From an uncultured Pirellulaceae bacterium (lineage in GTDB: Bacteria; Planctomycetota; Planctomycetia; Pirellulales; Pirellulaceae), in the NCBI GenBank assembly GCA_937944405.1, contig CALDYR010000021.1, forward strand, positions 1 to 61,438: a DNA stretch of 61,438 nucleotides, given 5' to 3'. A model generated the notes under the pieces. That model had not been told where the DNA came from. It did not search any database and saw nothing but the letters and a program-made list of their open reading frames with translations. A program made the translations under genes and the position numbers. Every line of letters starts with the position of its first letter. Within the stretch, counting starts at the first letter, position 1. This document shows, piece by piece, positions 58,338 through 61,438 of the stretch.

Positions 58338-60728
58338 CTAACGGGGTACCGATCGCAAATTCGAAAACGCGACCCGGAATTGTTTTTCTCCGTACTCAGG
58401 GAAATCGATGGTTGCGGTGCGTTTCTTGCCATCGCCGGACATGGTCACCACCGTGCCTACGCCATACTGAAGATGCTCCACGTCCAATCCGATCGAATAC
58501 TCTTCGGGGGATAACCGTTTGGTCCCATCAGATTCTTTGGCCGCTAACTGAGCCCCGGTCATCATATCGCCGATCGAAGCGACCACAGGCTTTTTGGGCT
58601 TCAATTTTGACGGAGACTTTAACGTCGAATCCGAATGAAGGGCATCGGGTTGGATCGTGCCGGGGACGGTCGAAGCGGGAACGCTAACGACGTCTTCATT
58701 GACATCGTAGACAGGAACGTCACTGGACCAATCCGACATCCGCGCGATGGTGTCCTGCAATTGTTGGTCCGACATCCCATGCCGTTGCCCACTGGGTTCG
58801 AAGACTTGCATCTGTTCGCGCGGCAGTTCCATTAGAAATCGGCTGGCGATGGCAGGCCAGTTACTTCCTCGTCGAAACCGATTTAGACAGCGCGAAAGTT
58901 GCAGTTCCCGTTGGGCGCGGGTGATGCCGACGAACAACAATCGGCGTTCTTCTTCGATTTGCTCGTCGTCGGAACTTGACCGTTCGTGCGGGAGAATGCC
59001 GTCTTCTAATCCGACGATGAAGACCTTTTTAAACTCCAGCCCTTTAGCTGCGTGCAGCGACATCATCGTGACGAAATCAGAAGAGGACTCAAAGACGTCG
59101 GTATCGGAAACCAGCGCCGTTTGTTCCAAGTATTTTTCCAGCCCGCCGTCTTCGGGGTGTTCGTTGTCAAACTCCTGGGCCGCGACGACCAATTCGTCGA
59201 CGTTATTAGCGCGTTCGAAGGCTTCTTCGGTGCCGTCCAAGGTCAGCCATTCTCGGTAACCGGTTTGCACCAACACGTTGCGGAGGATCGTTTCGACTTC
59301 TTGAGTGGCGGTTTGCTGAAGGTCGTCAATCATGGCGGCGAACTGTTTTATTTTCGAAGAAGGGGCCGCCGAAATAGATTCGATCAAACCCACGTTCCGC
59401 GCCGCTTCCATCAACGACGTATTGTTTTCCAAAGCGTAATTACGTAAACGGGAAAGCGTTACTTTACCGATCTTCCGCGCAGGCACATTGACAATGCGTT
59501 CAAACGCAACCATGTCGCGGTCGTTGTTGATTAAGTGCAAATACGCCACAAGATCCTTGATCTCGCGGCGTTGGTAAAACTCATGCCCGTTGACAATCTG
59601 GTAAGGCACGCCCGCAGCCCCCAAAGCGTGTTCCAAAGCGCGCGAAAGGTAATTGGTGCGGTAAAGGACCGCAAAATCGCTTGGATTGTGGCTCCCTTTT
59701 TGAATCAACAACGCGATCGAATCGGCGATGTCGACCGCTTCATCTTGCGGAGAAGGATAAGCCACCAATCGAACCTGCGCCCCTTCGTCATTGTCAGTAA
59801 CTAGAACTTTCTTCTTACGACGCACGTTGTTTGCGATCAGCTGGTCGGCGACACGGAGGATGGATTTGGTGCTGCGATAATTTTGTTCTAATCGGACGAC
59901 CGAGACTTGGGGGTAGTCTTTTTCAAATTCTAAAATGTTACGAATGTTCGCCCCGCGCCAGCCATAAATCGACTGATCGGGATCGCCAGTGACGGCCAAG
60001 TTCTGCTTGTTGTGATTCAACAACCGAATCAACTGATACTGAGCCACATTGGTATCCTGGTATTCGTCAACCATCATGTACTCAAACCGCATATCCAGCG
60101 CGGCTCGCAGCTCGTTGTTTTGGGTCAGCAAATCAACGGTGTGCATCAACAAATCGTCAAAGTCCACCGCGTTGGCCATCTGTAAAAGTTTTTGGTACTC
60201 GGGGTACACCAGGGAAAGTATCTTGTCCATCACGTTGCCGATACGCGGTTGGAATTTTTCTGGCGTGATTGCAACGTTTTTTACGTTGCTGATTTCGCGT
60301 CCAATTGCATCGGCAGAATAGTGGCGAGTATCGACTTCAGTGTTGGCAATGGCTTGCTTGACGACCTTTTTGGTGTCGCTCATGTCGTAGATCGTAAAGT
60401 TCTCCTGCAACCCAATCATCGCCGCGTGAACGCGCAATAGCCTCGAACAGAATCGATGAAAAGTGCCCGCCCAAGTCAAATTTTCAGGTGCCAACAATGC
60501 CAAACGCTTCCGCATCTCTTCGGCGGCTTTGTTGGTGAAGGTCAGCGCAACAATTTTCTGCGACGGGACTCCTTGGGAAATCATGTAAGCGATGCGATGA
60601 GTGATCACACGCGTCTTGCCAGATCCCGGCCCGGCGATAATTAGTAACGGCCCCTCAATGGTTTTGACCGCGGACTGCTGAGCCGGATTCAAGGGGGCGA
60701 TGAGTTGTTGGTGAACTGCGTCGTCCAT
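58338..60728 (-). CDS. pcrA: UvrD/PcrA-type ATP-dependent DNA helicase
   Basis: Superfamily 1A 3'-5' helicase for repair and replication-conflict handling. The 796-residue protein shows the full motif set: I GPGSGKTRVI, II VDEYQDTN, III GDPDQSIYGWRGA, IV LEQNYRS, V MSLHAAKGLEF and VI VGITRAQREL. The C-terminal domain has the Tudor-like end (VEHLQYGVGTVV, TIDFPEYGEKQF), which in PcrA binds RNA polymerase. The choice between the names uvrD and pcrA is arbitrary. ATG at 60728. Confidence 0.92.
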   Translation of the reverse strand: MDDAVHQQLIAPLNPAQQSAVKTIEGPLLIIAGPGSGKTRVITHRIAYMISQGVPSQKIVALTFTNKAAEEMRKRLALLAPENLTWAGTFHRFCSRLLRVHAAMIGLQENFTIYDMSDTKKVVKQAIANTEVDTRHYSADAIGREISNVKNVAITPEKFQPRIGNVMDKILSLVYPEYQKLLQMANAVDFDDLLMHTVDLLTQNNELRAALDMRFEYMMVDEYQDTNVAQYQLIRLLNHNKQNLAVTGDPDQSIYGWRGANIRNILEFEKDYPQVSVVRLEQNYRSTKSILRVADQLIANNVRRKKKVLVTDNDEGAQVRLVAYPSPQDEAVDIADSIALLIQKGSHNPSDFAVLYRTNYLSRALEHALGAAGVPYQIVNGHEFYQRREIKDLVAYLHLINNDRDMVAFERIVNVPARKIGKVTLSRLRNYALENNTSLMEAARNVGLIESISAAPSSKIKQFAAMIDDLQQTATQEVETILRNVLVQTGYREWLTLDGTEEAFERANNVDELVVAAQEFDNEHPEDGGLEKYLEQTALVSDTDVFESSSDFVTMMSLHAAKGLEFKKVFIVGLEDGILPHERSSSDDEQIEEERRLLFVGITRAQRELQLSRCLNRFRRGSNWPAIASRFLMELPREQMQVFEPSGQRHGMSDQQLQDTIARMSDWSSDVPVYDVNEDVVSVPASTVPGTIQPDALHSDSTLKSPSKLKPKKPVVASIGDMMTGAQLAAKESDGTKRLSPEEYSIGLDVEHLQYGVGTVVTMSGDGKKRTATIDFPEYGEKQFRVAFSNLRSVPR

Positions 60729-60935
60729 AATGGCTCGTGGGGGTGCTAGCAGGGGGAGTTAATTTTCAGCGACCCATTATTTTGGATCTGGGGGACTATG
60801 TTATAATCTGTGAATTATGCGGCAAGGTTGGGGGCTGAGGAAATCGGTCTTCACGAAATGGCAAGAAGCCGTTTTGCAAGTTGTCAGCACCGATTTCAAC
60901 GTACTGTTATGAAACAATCCAGGGAGGGCCCCAAG

Positions 60936-61211
60936 ATGGCACGCACTCGTATTCCTTTATCAGCTGCCGAAGAAGAAACTCGCAACTTACGTGAAAAGCT
61001 AGATCTCAGCACCGCTGAAATTGGCTTGACGGTGCGGACGACCAACTGCCTTGAAGAGAAAGGCATCTTTAACGTCCGCGATTTACTCAACACCACCCGC
61101 GTTGATTTGCTTAGCATTTCTAACTTCGGTGAAAAGACCCTTGAAGAAGTCTACGGAGCGCTCGAAGCGATCGGCTTCTTCCGTTCAGGACACGAAAACA
61201 AGCCGCGATAG
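60936..61211 (+). CDS. Stand-alone RNA polymerase alpha-CTD-like protein
   Basis: A 91-residue protein of which residues about 20-85 match the alpha-subunit C-terminal domain of RNA polymerase (helix-hairpin-helix): LDLSTAEIGLTVRTTNCLEE, then FNVRDLLNTTRVDLLSISNFG and EKTLEEVYGALEAIG. There is no N-terminal assembly domain, so it cannot replace alpha. ATG at 60936 is supported by AGGGAGG about 10 nt upstream; an upstream ATG (60909) is possible. It may bind DNA UP elements or contact activators. Divergent from pcrA. Confidence 0.85.
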   Translation: MARTRIPLSAAEEETRNLREKLDLSTAEIGLTVRTTNCLEEKGIFNVRDLLNTTRVDLLSISNFGEKTLEEVYGALEAIGFFRSGHENKPR

Positions 61212-61276
61212 TTCAAACTCAAGTGCCCCCTGCAATGGCGGGGCAAGCCAGGTCGAAGCATCCCGGCGTCTGCAAG

Positions 61277-61410
61277 CTAGTGGAGTGTCAGCATTGGATT
61301 TTAGGGTTAGCCGTTTTGGCGATAGCCACGGTTCCGAAACGAAAAACCGGGGCTAACGCCCAAACGGCTGATCTGAACAATCCTAATTCTTAATGCTTAC
61401 AGACCACTGG
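61277..61410 (-). repeat. 134-bp palindromic interspersed element, copy 2
   Basis: Reverse complement of the element at 7867-8000, same length, with about three differences: the terminal CTAG reads CTGG here, CTGTCAGC reads CTGTAAGC, and GACATTCC reads GACACTCC. It follows the alpha-CTD-like gene by 65 bp. Confidence 0.9.
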
Positions 61411-61438
61411 TTGTCTATCTGGATAAATAGCGCCAAGA

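Noticed and set aside
61232..61255. TGCCCC/GGGGCA hairpin after the alpha-CTD-like gene as terminator
   Set aside because: No T-run follows, so it does not meet the terminator pattern.

Overview
The window looks like a piece of a planctomycete chromosome, most likely Pirellulales (a Rhodopirellula-like lineage). This is inference from content. It holds several secreted PQQ-type beta-propeller proteins, a PEP-CTERM protein, a eukaryote-type HisA, a fused alpha/beta 2-oxoacid dehydrogenase E1, a stand-alone RNA polymerase alpha-CTD-like protein, housekeeping genes scattered singly on both strands, and long spacers. There is no rRNA, no complete tRNA, no CRISPR array, no prophage and no intact insertion sequence that I can see.

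Layout. 0-5.7 kb: end of a TolC-type efflux protein, cysK, truB, proA and a zinc-ribbon membrane protein. 6-15.5 kb: three PQQ-propeller proteins, rsfS, hemB and a secreted hypothetical. 15.8-20.7 kb: an exported KatG, prs, a PEP-CTERM protein and a small ORF. 20.6-26.1 kb: a minus-strand group of eukaryote-type hisA, ygfZ and a degenerate LarA-like gene, then a J-domain-like protein without HPD, and proB. 26.4-30.8 kb: a two-gene NAD-type formate dehydrogenase operon (fused NuoE/F-like beta subunit plus molybdenum catalytic subunit). The catalytic subunit is interrupted at the active site by an in-frame TGA followed by a SECIS-like hairpin, so it is very probably a selenoprotein. 31-43 kb: a GGDEF protein, a pyruvyltransferase-like protein, an M28/PDZ peptidase, a 2-oxoacid dehydrogenase E1-E2 pair, an O-acyltransferase, a small acidic protein, a GT4 glycosyltransferase and panD. 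43.5-48.7 kb: a catalytically degenerate RNase HI homologue, glgB and a second acyltransferase. 49-55 kb: frr, a CNNM/CorC-type membrane protein, a lipoyl-less E2-like acyltransferase, a zinc-ribbon protein, a thioredoxin-fold protein and a frameshifted two-domain gene. 55.6-61.4 kb: rsmH, a D-2-hydroxyacid dehydrogenase, pcrA/uvrD and the alpha-CTD-like protein.

Most genes look like independent units. Tight coupling is seen only for ygfZ with the LarA-like gene (3 bp apart), E1 with E2 (2 bp) and the two formate dehydrogenase genes (63 bp). Proline synthesis is split: proA and proB are about 20 kb apart on opposite strands.

Two sequence patterns stand outside the genes. First, a 134-bp palindromic element with terminal inverted repeats occurs twice, in opposite orientations, at 7867-8000 and 61277-61410, nearly identical. 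Second, exact or near-exact tandem duplications of 13-16 bp recur at about a dozen places, mostly in spacers and at gene ends. The strongest biological leads are the selenocysteine formate dehydrogenase, the RNase HI homologue that has lost catalytic carboxylates, and the palindromic element. Annotations rest on reading the sequence and on remembered family motifs; no searches were run.
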